This document shows positions 34,696 through 43,670 of a DNA stretch of 47,275 nt, piece by piece. Source of the stretch: Clostridia bacterium (GTDB lineage: Bacteria > Bacillota > Clostridia > RGIG6154); assembly GCA_017410375.1 (NCBI GenBank), contig JAFQQW010000042.1, positions 1 to 47,275 of the forward strand, read 5' to 3'. Each line of letters starts with the position of its first letter. The stretch's first letter is position 1. The notes beneath the pieces are model-generated. The model worked only from the letters and a program-made list of their open reading frames with translations. It ran no database searches and had not been told where the DNA came from. A program made the translations under genes and the position numbers.

Positions 34696-35184
34696 ATGGG
34701 AAGAACAGATAAAATCAATTACTATCTGGACATCGCGGAAACCGTTCTGGAGCGTGGCACATGCCTGCGACGGAATTTTGGCGCAATTATTGTAAAAAAC
34801 GATGAAATTATTTCGACCGGCTACACAGGCGCACCCCGTGGCAGAAAAAACTGCATGGATATGGGTGTTTGTACCCGTGAAAAATTAAAGATTCCGAGAG
34901 GTACACGTTATGAAATGTGTCGCTCGGTACACGCGGAAGCAAACTGTATCATCAGCGCATCCCGCAGGGACATGATTGGAGCAGACCTGTATCTGGTGGG
35001 AATCGAAAAATCAACCGGTGAATATGTAGCCAACACGTCCTCTTGCGCCATGTGCAAACGGCAGGTGATAAATGCCGGCATTGAACGGGTGATTATTCGC
35101 GACGACAAAACCAATTACAGAATCATTCCGGTTTCGGAATGGATTGAATTTGATGACAGTTTAGACTTTATTGAAGGCTATTGA
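34696..35184 (+). CDS. comEB: dCMP deaminase / ComEB-like zinc deaminase
   Basis: A 162-residue cytidine-deaminase-fold enzyme. The zinc site is HAEAN (His79, Glu81) with CAMC (116-119), and the substrate loop GAIIVKNDEIISTGYTGAPRG is typical of dCMP deaminases making dUMP for thymidylate. AGGAG precedes the ATG. Its stop overlaps the next start (TGATG). Confidence 0.93.
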   Translation: MGRTDKINYYLDIAETVLERGTCLRRNFGAIIVKNDEIISTGYTGAPRGRKNCMDMGVCTREKLKIPRGTRYEMCRSVHAEANCIISASRRDMIGADLYLVGIEKSTGEYVANTSSCAMCKRQVINAGIERVIIRDDKTNYRIIPVSEWIEFDDSLDFIEGY

Positions 35185-36203
35185 TGATGAAAACAGAACT
35201 TGTAACAAACATAACAGAATCTATAATAGAGCAAGCCGCCGAAACTTTAAAAAACGGCGGTTTGGTTGCGTTTCCGACGGAAACGGTTTACGGGCTTGGT
35301 GCAGACGGATTAAACGGTGAAGCGGTAAAAAAAATCTATGAAGCAAAGGGCAGACCTTCTGACAATCCGTTGATTTTGCATATTGCAGATACGTCCATGT
35401 TAGAGGGGATTGTGCAGTCTGTAAACGATACCGCAAAAGTGTTGATGGACGCATTTTGGCCGGGACCGTTAACATTGGTTTTCCCGAAAACCGATCAGGT
35501 GCCCAAAGAAACCTCGGGCGGTTTAAACACAGTTGCGGTGCGTTTTCCGGCACATCCGCTGGCACAAAAGCTGATTTTAAAAAGCGGTACACCCGTTGCG
35601 GCACCCTCTGCCAACTCCTCCGGCAAGCCGTCTCCTACAAGGGCAGAGCATGTTTACGAGGATTTGAACGGCAAAATTCCGTGGATTTTAGACGGCGGTG
35701 CCTGCGAAATCGGGGTAGAGTCGACGGTTGTGGATGTTACGGGAGAAAAACCGGTGATTTTGCGTCCCGGTAAAATTACAATCGAACAAATTTCGGCACT
35801 TTTCGAGGGTACAACCTACGACAGACATCTCATTGCAGAGGCAGGCGAGGTGGTTGCTCCAAAAAGTCCCGGCATGAAATACAAGCATTATGCGCCCAAG
35901 GGCAAAATTGAAATTTTGTCCGGCAGTTTAGAGGCGATGCAGACATATATTGACAAAAACAGCGGAGAACACACCGCTGTATTAACCTTTGACCAGTTTG
36001 AAATCAAGCATCAAAACATTTATTCCCTGGGAAATATTTTAAATCCGGAAGAGGGGTGTGCCCGTCTGTTTGACGATTTCAGAACCTTTGATGCGTTGGG
36101 CATCGAACAGATTTTTGCGGTGATGCCTGAGAAAAACGGTGTGGGCTTTGCCCTTTATAACCGTTTGCTGAAAGCCGCCGGCGGAAAGGTAATCTTACTA
36201 TGA
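35184..36203 (+). CDS. tsaC: Threonylcarbamoyl-AMP synthase (TsaC/Sua5)
   Basis: A protein of about 339 residues: the catalytic YrdC domain (GGLVAFPTETVYGLGAD; KAKGRPSDNPLILHI-like; SANSSGKPSPT) plus the C-terminal Sua5 domain after about residue 210 (SPGMKYKHYAPKG). It condenses threonine, bicarbonate and ATP to the activated intermediate that TsaBDE transfers to tRNA. Start ATG 35184 (a second follows at 35187) overlaps the comEB stop. The 3' end overlaps rimI by four bases. Confidence 0.96.
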   Translation: MMKTELVTNITESIIEQAAETLKNGGLVAFPTETVYGLGADGLNGEAVKKIYEAKGRPSDNPLILHIADTSMLEGIVQSVNDTAKVLMDAFWPGPLTLVFPKTDQVPKETSGGLNTVAVRFPAHPLAQKLILKSGTPVAAPSANSSGKPSPTRAEHVYEDLNGKIPWILDGGACEIGVESTVVDVTGEKPVILRPGKITIEQISALFEGTTYDRHLIAEAGEVVAPKSPGMKYKHYAPKGKIEILSGSLEAMQTYIDKNSGEHTAVLTFDQFEIKHQNIYSLGNILNPEEGCARLFDDFRTFDALGIEQIFAVMPEKNGVGFALYNRLLKAAGGKVILL

Positions 36204-36649
36204 GAATTGTGAAGCTGGAAGAGAGACATTTAGACGCGCTTTCGGAAATTGACGCGGTTTCTCATGCCCCCTGGAGTAAAGAAAGCTTTAAATCCGAGTT
36301 GGATAACGCGGTGGCATTTTACCATGTGGCAGAATCGGACGAGGGTGTTGTTTTAGGATATATCGGCTACTGGTGGTCGTTTTTTGAGGTGCAGATTACG
36401 TTTTTGGCGGTACATCCTGATTACCGAAGACAAGGTATTGCGGAAAAACTGATTGCACATATTTATGAGGAACTGGCAGAAATGGATGTGGAAACCATTC
36501 AGCTGGAGGTACGGGCAGGGAACGAGCCTGCCATCCGCCTTTATAAAAAGTGTGGATTTGTGGAGGTTGGACGGCGTCCCCGTTATTACGGCGGAAAAGA
36601 GGATGCCATACTTATGGATTTGACCATTGAAAGGAACGCAGAAGCATGA
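36200..36649 (+). CDS. rimI: Ribosomal protein S18 alanine N-acetyltransferase
   Basis: A 149-residue GNAT acetyltransferase. [15 protein letters not shown] is the acetyl-CoA loop, and [18 protein letters not shown] is typical of RimI. It sits in an ATGA overlap with tsaC and another with tsaD, the arrangement seen in many bacteria, which supports the RimI call over a generic GNAT. Confidence 0.93.
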   Translation: MRIVKLEERHLDALSEIDAVSHAPWSKESFKSELDNAVAFYHVAESDEGVVLGYIGYWWSFFEVQITFLAVHPDYRRQGIAEKLIAHIYEELAEMDVETIQLEVRAGNEPAIRLYKKCGFVEVGRRPRYYGGKEDAILMDLTIERNAEA

Positions 36650-37659
36650 TTAGAATTTTAGCCATTGAAAGCTCTTGTGACGAAACAGCCGCGGCTGTGG
36701 TGCAGGACGGTGAAAAAGTACTTTCCAATATCATATTTTCCCAGGCAGACCTGCACAGTAAATACGGCGGGGTTGTACCGGAGGTGGCTTCGCGCCTGCA
36801 TATTGAATGTATTGACACGGTTGTAAAGGAAGCCCTCAAGGAGGCAGACATGACTTTAGAGGAAGTGGATGCGGTGGCAGTCACCTTTGCACCGGGACTG
36901 ATCGGCTCTGTGCTGGTGGGTTTGTCTTATGCAAAGTCCCTTGCCTTTGGGGCAGGTAAACCGCTCATTGGTGTACATCATATCGAAGGGCATATCTGTG
37001 CAAACTATCTGCACGGCTTAAAACCGCCTTTTGTATGTTTGGTGGCTTCCGGCGGACACAGCCATATCATTGAGGTTCAGGACTACAGAAAGTATAATAT
37101 TTTAGGTAAAACCCGTGACGATGCGGCAGGAGAAGCCTTTGACAAGGTGGCGCGCGTGTTAGGGCTCGGGTATCCGGGCGGCCCGAATATTGATAAGGCG
37201 GCAAAACAGGGCGAAAACAATATTCCGTTTACCAAGCCCAAGTTTCAGGACGGCACACTGGATTTTTCGTTCAGCGGCATTAAAACGGCTGTGATTAATT
37301 ATGTGCATAACATCGAGCAAAAAGGCGGCACCTATAGCAAGGCCGATCTTGCGGCAAGCTTCCAGACTACGGTGGTGGAAATGCTGACCGATAACACCTT
37401 TGAGGCGGCAAAACGCGCAGGGGTTAAAAAAGTAGCACTTGCAGGCGGTGTTGCAGCAAACACGGCACTTCGGGAAGCATTCTGCCGAAGAGCAGAGCAG
37501 GCAGGGATGGAATTTGTTTGTCCGGATTTCGTGTATTGTACCGATAATGCGGCAATGATTGGTGCCGCGGCATATCACTATTTTGTGCGGAATGAATTTT
37601 CGGGCATGGACTTAAATGCCAAGGCATATCTGCCCATCAACTTTAAGGACGGAGAGTAA
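36646..37659 (+). CDS. tsaD: tRNA threonylcarbamoyltransferase TsaD
   Basis: A 337-residue catalytic subunit of t6A synthesis. It has [13 protein letters not shown] at the N-terminus, the metal motif HHIEGH (109-114), the phosphate loops ASGGHSHI and GEAFDKVAR, and [19 protein letters not shown] near the end. It is coupled to rimI by ATGA and completes the t6A set in this operon. Confidence 0.98.
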   Translation: MIRILAIESSCDETAAAVVQDGEKVLSNIIFSQADLHSKYGGVVPEVASRLHIECIDTVVKEALKEADMTLEEVDAVAVTFAPGLIGSVLVGLSYAKSLAFGAGKPLIGVHHIEGHICANYLHGLKPPFVCLVASGGHSHIIEVQDYRKYNILGKTRDDAAGEAFDKVARVLGLGYPGGPNIDKAAKQGENNIPFTKPKFQDGTLDFSFSGIKTAVINYVHNIEQKGGTYSKADLAASFQTTVVEMLTDNTFEAAKRAGVKKVALAGGVAANTALREAFCRRAEQAGMEFVCPDFVYCTDNAAMIGAAAYHYFVRNEFSGMDLNAKAYLPINFKDGE

Positions 37660-37664
37660 GAGAA

Positions 37665-38147
37665 ATGGCAAAAGAAGCAAAAACAAACGCCATGCGTATG
37701 TTAGAGCGGGCAAAGGTGAACTACAAGGCTTTGACCTATCCGACCGACGATGGCGGTATTGACGGCATTTCCATTGCCACGAAAATGGGAGAGCCTTTTG
37801 AATTGGTTTACAAAACATTGGTGACCAAAGGACACAGCGGAAATCATTTTGTGTTTGTGGTGCCGGTGGCAAAGGAGCTGGATTTAAAAAAAGCCGCCAA
37901 GGCGGTGGGCGAAAAGAATGTGGAAATGATTCCTGTTGCGGATTTGTTAAAAACCACAGGCTATATCCGTGGCGGTTGTTCCCCAGTGGGCATGAAAAAG
38001 CAGTTTGTGACGGTGATTGATGCGTCGGCAGAGACACTTTCCGAAATGTATGTTTCGGGCGGAAGAATCGGGTTGCAGATTTGCGCAAATCCCAAGGAAC
38101 TGGCGAACGCTGTCGGTGCAAAATTTGAATTTATCACACATGAATAA
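37665..38147 (+). CDS. ybaK: Cys-tRNA(Pro) deacylase YbaK family
   Basis: A 160-residue editing enzyme that hydrolyses misacylated Cys-tRNA(Pro). EPFELVYKTLVTKG contains the catalytic lysine region, and GYIRGGCSPVGMKK is the family signature. It begins five bases after tsaD and is followed by a terminator, so it is the last gene of the fhs-t6A run. Confidence 0.93.
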   Translation: MAKEAKTNAMRMLERAKVNYKALTYPTDDGGIDGISIATKMGEPFELVYKTLVTKGHSGNHFVFVVPVAKELDLKKAAKAVGEKNVEMIPVADLLKTTGYIRGGCSPVGMKKQFVTVIDASAETLSEMYVSGGRIGLQICANPKELANAVGAKFEFITHE

Positions 38148-38151
38148 AAAT

Positions 38152-38182
38152 AAAAGCTGACTTGTTTTCAAGTCAGCTTTTT
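38152..38182 (+). terminator. Terminator of the fhs-t6A operon
   Basis: A 13-bp stem AAAAGCTGACTTG/CAAGTCAGCTTTT with TTTT loop and a T-run, just after ybaK; symmetrical enough to serve both strands. Confidence 0.9.
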
Positions 38183-38186
38183 GTAA

Positions 38187-38441
38187 TCAGAATATGGCAA
38201 GCAACAGATGAATGACGGTTATAAAGACAATTAGAATCAAAAGCGTACCAATAATTATAATAGATGGAAAGAGAATCCCGAAATGCGGTTTTTTTGTTTT
38301 ATTGTCATCCTGCAACAATTGCTCAATCAACTGTTGCTCCCGTTCTTTTGCGAGTCGTTTGCTTTCGGGCAACGTTTTTAAGTTTTCCTCTATAATTCTT
38401 TCCTGTTCTTCTTTAATGCTCTGTGCATCGAAATCAGTCAT
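38187..38441 (-). CDS. Small single-pass membrane protein, unknown function
   Basis: An 84-residue protein: a Glu-rich charged helix (1-50) and a C-terminal TM helix (FPSIIIIGTLLILIVFITVIHLLLAIF). Its ATG overlaps the stop of the beta-helix gene (ATGA), so they are co-translated. No family recognised. It might anchor or be a transport-associated small protein; the sequence does not say which. Confidence 0.65.
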   Translation of the reverse strand: MTDFDAQSIKEEQERIIEENLKTLPESKRLAKEREQQLIEQLLQDDNKTKKPHFGILFPSIIIIGTLLILIVFITVIHLLLAIF

Positions 38442-40216
38442 TCTTTTACCCCTTTATCTTCGCAATCGTTTTCAATCCCCGGCATTAGCATGTATGGGGA
38501 GTTTACAAATGTGTTGTTTTCGTCGGTAAGGTTGCTTCCTAAGGCTGCCCAGATGCTTCCGCGCTCGGGATTGTTGTAGTTGCGCGGTACATTATTTATA
38601 AATGTATTGTTTTTCAGGTGTACACCATCAAAGGACGTTAAAATCATGGCACGACGGGGATACTCTTCAATGGTGTTGTTTTCAAAGGTAATGTTTTTGA
38701 ACATGGGATATGCGGTTCTGAAATCTGCACCTGAATCGCCGACTGTTGTGGTGGGATTGGGATGCTTGGTGTTCTGAATCGGGATACCTGCAGGCAGGAA
38801 GGTACTCATGTAGATGACACCCTTGTCCCAGTCGTTGATGTCGCACTCTTTGATTTTGTTGTTGCGTATCATCAGGTTTTCAACGCCCATCCCTTCTGAC
38901 CAGAGCGGACTGGCACCCGTTTCAATCTGAATGGCGGCACCCTGAATCCGATAAAATGTGCAGTTTTCAATGATGCCGTTGTCTGCCTGGGCTAAAATGC
39001 CCCGGGCACGGGTTTCATGGAAATAGCAGTTGCGGATTTCATAATGTCCCGAATCGTACGAGCGGTTGAAGATAACCGAGTCGGGTTTTATGGAATCGGG
39101 AATTTCTTTGTCTAAGGTGAGTACAGACCAGCCGTCCTGCTGTTTGATATTTAAAATGGTAGCGAAAAAGCCGGTAGGGGATAAATCTCCGTTTCTGAAT
39201 TCCAACAGCTCGCCTTGTTTGTCTGCGGAGTATTTGGTGTTTTTGTATCTGAAAGTGTCGGCAGATAGCTTTTCTACGCCCATTTCCACCCAGGTATGAA
39301 TGTTGATGCAGTCATCTCCCTGATAACCTAAATCGCATTCTTCAAACAGCATGTAACCATCACTTCGGGTTACATGTACGCCGTCAACCGTTGCGGTGAT
39401 ATAGCGTTTTTCAAAGTCAGGCAGGGTGATTTTAAAGCGGTGGAACAGCAAATGATGGCTGTGTCCGCTTACATGCAGACCAAAGCCCGGAATGGAGTAA
39501 ATGGTCACATCGGTAAGCGAAATATGTTCGCAATTTTTTAAGGTAAAGCATCCGCCGTTATATACAAAGTGGCGCACCAGATAGAAAGTGCCCTCCTTAA
39601 AATAGCGGTCATTTAAAGTGGTCGGGTCTAAGTGACAGCGATACACCTTTTCCGAAATTTTTTCCCGTTTTGTAAAAGGCTCTTCCGAAAAACGCTTGGG
39701 ACCTATGTATTCGGTGCCATCCTCCACACCGGGAGTAAAGGTTTCGGGGTTGACCTGGTTTAAGGTGATAAAAAGCGAAGTGTCGGGAAGCGGTCTTTCT
39801 TCCATGTATTCAAGATCCACAAATTCGGGTGTGCGTTTTACCACTTTTACAAGGCTGGCTAAGGGTGCAGTTTCCCAGTCCCAGTCGATATTTAAGTTGC
39901 AGATTTGTGTATTTGAACAATTTTCCAGCTTGAAATACATCATGGTCTGCAGATGGTTGATGGGGCTGTAAAATATAAACCGCGCACCGTTGCCGTTGAG
40001 TTCAAAATTGTGCATATCAAAAATTTCAAGGGGCTTTTGGATGGTAATGCGGTATATGCCGGGGTCAACAGTCAGACGGTCAATGCCATTTTCCTTACAA
40101 TGGTTAATGGCATTTTGTAAAAGCGATGCGTCAAAGGCTTTGTCTGTGGTAATGCCAAAAGCATTTGCGTTGATTTCGGTTTTTATAATCGGTTTGTTAA
40201 AATCTGAAATATGCAT
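38438..40216 (-). CDS. Cytoplasmic right-handed beta-helix protein, glycosidase-like (GH110/GH28-like)
   Basis: A 592-residue protein without a signal peptide. The N-terminus (DASLLQNAINHCKENGIDRLTVDPGIYRI) and repeated N-N-x-I/F turns mark a parallel beta-helix. Candidate acids lie in DGVHVTRSDGYMLFEECDLGYQGDDCINIH, which resembles GH110 alpha-galactosidases and polygalacturonase-type GH28 enzymes. The substrate is presumably an intracellular oligosaccharide. It has its own promoter at 40242-40270. AGAGG precedes the ATG, and the next gene is coupled. Confidence 0.75.
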   Translation of the reverse strand: MHISDFNKPIIKTEINANAFGITTDKAFDASLLQNAINHCKENGIDRLTVDPGIYRITIQKPLEIFDMHNFELNGNGARFIFYSPINHLQTMMYFKLENCSNTQICNLNIDWDWETAPLASLVKVVKRTPEFVDLEYMEERPLPDTSLFITLNQVNPETFTPGVEDGTEYIGPKRFSEEPFTKREKISEKVYRCHLDPTTLNDRYFKEGTFYLVRHFVYNGGCFTLKNCEHISLTDVTIYSIPGFGLHVSGHSHHLLFHRFKITLPDFEKRYITATVDGVHVTRSDGYMLFEECDLGYQGDDCINIHTWVEMGVEKLSADTFRYKNTKYSADKQGELLEFRNGDLSPTGFFATILNIKQQDGWSVLTLDKEIPDSIKPDSVIFNRSYDSGHYEIRNCYFHETRARGILAQADNGIIENCTFYRIQGAAIQIETGASPLWSEGMGVENLMIRNNKIKECDINDWDKGVIYMSTFLPAGIPIQNTKHPNPTTTVGDSGADFRTAYPMFKNITFENNTIEEYPRRAMILTSFDGVHLKNNTFINNVPRNYNNPERGSIWAALGSNLTDENNTFVNSPYMLMPGIENDCEDKGVKE

Positions 40217-40241
40217 AGATTCTCATCCTCTCTTTCTAAAA

Positions 40242-40270
40242 AGTATAGCAGAGAAAGAATGAAATTGCAA
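40242..40270 (-). promoter_or_regulatory. Promoter of the beta-helix gene
   Basis: TTGCAA (40270-40265), 17 bases, TATACT (40247-40242) on the minus strand. Confidence 0.75.
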
Positions 40271-40329
40271 TCCTTTTTTTCACCGGGAAGGGATGAATTT
40301 TTTTGCAAAATTCTTTCTGTTTATAGTCA

Positions 40330-40358
40330 TTGACAGCTACCTTAAAATGTGGTATACT
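40330..40358 (+). promoter_or_regulatory. Promoter of the MATE-mrp operon
   Basis: TTGACA (40330-40335), 17 bases, TATACT (40353-40358), 30 bases before the MATE start. It diverges from the beta-helix promoter. Confidence 0.8.
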
Positions 40359-40391
40359 ATTCTTTGTGCTTAAGAAAAGAGGTGCTGTTGT

Positions 40392-41759
40392 TTGGAAACA
40401 CAAAGAGAGAATAAAATGGGCGTTATGCCCATCAACAAGCTGTTAATCACCATGTCACTTCCCATGATTGTTTCCATGATGGTGCAGGCACTTTACAACG
40501 TGGTAGACAGTATATTTGTAGCACAAATCAGTGAAAATGCGTTAACTGCCGTTTCACTGGCTTTCCCGGTACAAAACTTAATGATTGCAGTGGCAACCGG
40601 TACGGGTGTGGGTGTCAATTCTTTGGTTGCAAAGAATTTAGGTGCCAAAAAGCCGGAAGAAGCAAACCGTATTGCAACCAATGGCGTTATTCTGGCATTT
40701 GTCAGCTATCTGGTGTTTTTGCTGATTGGTCTTACCTGTTCAAAGGTGTTTTTTACGGCACAGACCGATGTAAAAGAAATTGTGGACAACGGCTTTTGGT
40801 ATATGCTGATTTGTTGTGTGGCATCTTTTGGTGTGTTTGGACAGATTATATTTGAACGATTACTGCAGGCAACAGGCAAAACGGTGCTTTCTATGTGTAC
40901 CCAGGGCTTAGGCGCGGTGGTGAACCTGGTTTTAGACCCGATTTTGATTTTCGGCTGGTTGGGACTGCCTGCCATGGGCGTTGCGGGTGCGGCACTTGCA
41001 ACGGTTATCGGGCAGATTGCGGCGTTTTTCTTCGGCATGTTTTTAAATCGCAGATGCAACAAGGAAATCCATGTTTCTTTACGGAAATACAAGCCGGATG
41101 CAAAGAGCATCAAGCAGATTTACGGCATCGGATATCCGTCCATAATCATGCAGTCTATCGGATCTGTCATGACCTTTGGCTTTAACAAAATTTTGATTGC
41201 CTTTACCGAAACAGCGGCAACCGTGTTTGGTGTATACTTTAAACTGCAAAGCTTTATCTTTATGCCGGTGTTTGGGGTAAACAATGGTTTGGTGCCTGTG
41301 TTCAGCTTTAACTACGGCGCGCAAAACCGCAAACGTATGATGCAGGCATTAAAGGTGGCAACCCTTTATGCCATGGGTTTTATGGTGTTTGGTATTTTTA
41401 TGTTCCAGGTTTTCCCAACGCAACTTCTTGGTATGTTCAACGCATCGGAGGAAATGCTTAAAATCGGTGTGCCGGCAATGCGGATTATCTGCTTGAGCTA
41501 TGTGTTTGCAGGCTTTTGCATCACGGTGGGTTCTGCATTTCAGGCGTTGGGCAAGGGACTGTATTCCATGCTGGTATCGGTGGCAAGACAGCTTATCGTA
41601 TTGCTTCCGGCTGCATATTTGTTGTCACTTACGGGAAATGTCAATATGGTATGGTGGTCGTATCCGATTGCCGAACTTGCCTCCCTTGGCATGACCGTTT
41701 GGTATTTGGTAAAAATTTATAAGGCGGTTATTTCCAAAATACCGCTTGAATCTAAATAA
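40392..41759 (+). CDS. MATE-family efflux transporter
   Basis: A 455-residue protein with about 12 membrane helices, an H+ or Na+ driven exporter. The opening KMGVMPINKLLITMSLPMIVSMMVQALYNVVDSIFVAQ and the mirrored second half (PVFGVNNGLVPVFSFNYGAQNRKRM) are typical. The listed start is TTG 40392, with GAGGTG eight bases upstream; ATG 40416 is an alternative. Substrate unknown, probably drugs or small metabolites. Mrp follows 16 bases later. Confidence 0.95.
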   Translation: METQRENKMGVMPINKLLITMSLPMIVSMMVQALYNVVDSIFVAQISENALTAVSLAFPVQNLMIAVATGTGVGVNSLVAKNLGAKKPEEANRIATNGVILAFVSYLVFLLIGLTCSKVFFTAQTDVKEIVDNGFWYMLICCVASFGVFGQIIFERLLQATGKTVLSMCTQGLGAVVNLVLDPILIFGWLGLPAMGVAGAALATVIGQIAAFFFGMFLNRRCNKEIHVSLRKYKPDAKSIKQIYGIGYPSIIMQSIGSVMTFGFNKILIAFTETAATVFGVYFKLQSFIFMPVFGVNNGLVPVFSFNYGAQNRKRMMQALKVATLYAMGFMVFGIFMFQVFPTQLLGMFNASEEMLKIGVPAMRIICLSYVFAGFCITVGSAFQALGKGLYSMLVSVARQLIVLLPAAYLLSLTGNVNMVWWSYPIAELASLGMTVWYLVKIYKAVISKIPLESK

Positions 41760-41775
41760 GAAAGGATGTTTTAAA

Positions 41776-42615
41776 ATGAGTGAATGTACACATAACTGCG
41801 AAACTTGCACCGCAAACTGCGGCAGTGCAGGTGAAAAACCGGCTCCCGAAAGCTTTTTGGAAAAGCCCAACGAGCTGAGCAGCATCAAAAAGGTTATCGG
41901 TGTTGTAAGCGGTAAGGGGGGCGTTGGTAAATCTTTGGTTACTTCGCTTCTTGCCATTGCAATGCAGAGAAAAGGCTTTAAGTGCGGTATCATGGATGCC
42001 GACATCACAGGTCCTTCCATTCCGAAGGCTTTTGGTATTACTGAAAAGGCGCAGGGAACTGAAAATGCTCTTTTGCCCGTAACCAGTAAAACCGGTATTG
42101 ACATTATGTCCTTAAACCTTTTGTTGCAGGATGAAACCCAGCCGGTGGTATGGCGCGGTCCCGTTATCGGCGGTGTAGTAAAGCAGTTCTGGACAGATGT
42201 TATCTGGAACGATGTGGACTTTTTGTTTGTGGATATGCCTCCCGGAACAGGTGACGTTCCGCTGACCGTGTTCCAGTCCATTCCGGTAGACGGTATTGTA
42301 GTTGTAACCTCGCCCCAGGAACTGGTAACCATGGTTGTGGCAAAGGCTGTAAACATGGCAAAGATGATGAATATCCCGATTTTAGGTCTTGTGGAAAACA
42401 TGTCTTATTTCGAATGCCCCGACTGCGGTAAAAAGCATTCTATCTATGGTGAAAGCCATTTAGAAGAGGTTGCCGAGAAGTTTGGCATTGCAGATGTTGC
42501 AAGAATTCCGATTGACCCGAAGGTTGCGGCAGCTGTGGATCAGGGCATGATTGAACTGACCAACGGCGAATGGGTATATGAATTATCCGACAAGATTGAA
42601 GCAAAGATGAAATAA
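41776..42615 (+). CDS. mrp: Mrp/NBP35-type P-loop ATPase (iron-sulfur carrier)
   Basis: A 279-residue cytosolic scaffold/carrier for Fe-S clusters. The N-terminus carries CTHNCETCTANC, a possible cluster-binding Cys cluster. Deviant Walker A is GKGGVGKS, and CPDCGKK-like cysteines in YFECPDC (about residue 215) are the usual CxxC. ATG 41776 has AAAGGA eight bases upstream. It is downstream of MATE, probably co-transcribed, and closed by the terminator at 42621. Confidence 0.93.
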   Translation: MSECTHNCETCTANCGSAGEKPAPESFLEKPNELSSIKKVIGVVSGKGGVGKSLVTSLLAIAMQRKGFKCGIMDADITGPSIPKAFGITEKAQGTENALLPVTSKTGIDIMSLNLLLQDETQPVVWRGPVIGGVVKQFWTDVIWNDVDFLFVDMPPGTGDVPLTVFQSIPVDGIVVVTSPQELVTMVVAKAVNMAKMMNIPILGLVENMSYFECPDCGKKHSIYGESHLEEVAEKFGIADVARIPIDPKVAAAVDQGMIELTNGEWVYELSDKIEAKMK

Positions 42616-42620
42616 TTGTA

Positions 42621-42651
42621 AAAAGCCTTGCGTTGCAGGGCTTTTTCTTTT
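42621..42651 (+). terminator. Terminator after mrp
   Basis: AAAAAGCCxTGC pairs with GCAxGGCTTTTT around GTT, followed by CTTTT. Confidence 0.85.
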
Positions 42652-42658
42652 AAAATGC

Positions 42659-42687
42659 TTGAATTTTGTTTTTCAGTATGATATACT
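42659..42687 (+). promoter_or_regulatory. Promoter of the DUF4432-to-nucleotidyltransferase operon
   Basis: TTGAAT (42659-42664), 17 bases, TATACT (42682-42687). Five closely packed genes follow without another promoter. Confidence 0.75.
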
Positions 42688-42708
42688 GATTTAGAAGGCA
42701 GGTAATTT

Positions 42709-43656
42709 ATGACATGGGGTGAAAAAATGACAAAACAGGAGTTGTTAAAGCATGTCGGCTCGGTGGAGCAGATTGGCGGTATAACGGATTATACCTTAAA
42801 TGACGGCAAAGGAAAAGGCGTCAGAGTGATTGAAATCAACACCGGTACGGTGCGGGTTTCGGTTTTGCCTGACCGCTGTATGGACATCGCGAATGCGTTT
42901 TACAAGGCGCACGCGGTAAGTTGGATTTCCAAAACCGGCATTACGGCACCTGCTTTTTATGAAAAGGACGGCTTAAGCTGGCTTCGGGGCTTTTACGGTG
43001 GGCTTTTAACCACCTGCGGTCTGAAAAATCTGGGAAAACCGACGGAAAATTGCGGATTACATGGCAGAATGGCAAATACCCCTGCCGAAAAGGTGAGTGT
43101 GTTTGCAGACTGGGTCGGCGATGAATATGTGATGTCCGTTTCGGGACAAATGCGCGAAAGCGTAGTATTCGGCGAAAATCTGGTTTTAAAACGTACCATC
43201 AGTACAAAACTGTTTTTGGATGAAATTACGGTGGAAGATACCATTGTGAATTTGGGCTTTGAAACCGAAGATGTTGCCATTTGCTATCATTGTAATTTCG
43301 GCTATCCGCTGGTACGCGAGGGCGCAAAAATGGTTAATGTTCAGCCTGAAATTGCAAATATTCCGGCTCCTATTCACGGCAAAGAGGAAGAATGTCATGC
43401 GGTAATGCACACGGGTGAAGTGGCAACTGCCGGCATTGAAAACGGTGAGATTGGTGCATATATTACTTATGAACGCAACACACTTCCCGAATTTTTAGTA
43501 TGGAAAATGCCGGGTGAGAGTGAGTATGTGGTCGGCTTAGAGCCGCGCACCACAAATCTTGGCGGTGACAGCATTGCAGAACAGAATGCGTTTGTAAAGG
43601 TTAACCCCTTTGAAGAATACAAAACCAAGCTGACCTTCAGTTTTAAGACATTATGA
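42709..43656 (+). CDS. Aldose 1-epimerase-like protein (DUF4432)
   Basis: A 315-residue galactose-mutarotase-fold protein. VRVSVLPDRCMDIANAFYKA and GGLLTTCGLKNLGKPTENCGLHGRMANTPAE carry the substrate-loop His residues of the DUF4432 family, thought to act on sugars. Start ATG 42709 (AGGCAGG upstream) is listed; 42727 behind GGGGTG is nearly as good. It is coupled by ATGA to the following gene. No signal peptide, so it acts in the cytoplasm. Confidence 0.88.
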   Translation: MTWGEKMTKQELLKHVGSVEQIGGITDYTLNDGKGKGVRVIEINTGTVRVSVLPDRCMDIANAFYKAHAVSWISKTGITAPAFYEKDGLSWLRGFYGGLLTTCGLKNLGKPTENCGLHGRMANTPAEKVSVFADWVGDEYVMSVSGQMRESVVFGENLVLKRTISTKLFLDEITVEDTIVNLGFETEDVAICYHCNFGYPLVREGAKMVNVQPEIANIPAPIHGKEEECHAVMHTGEVATAGIENGEIGAYITYERNTLPEFLVWKMPGESEYVVGLEPRTTNLGGDSIAEQNAFVKVNPFEEYKTKLTFSFKTL

Positions 43657-43670
43657 AAGGACGAAAGAAT

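Noticed and set aside
41625-42401. A 258-codon minus frame over the MATE gene end and mrp
   Set aside because: Shadow of two clear genes, no start site or motif.
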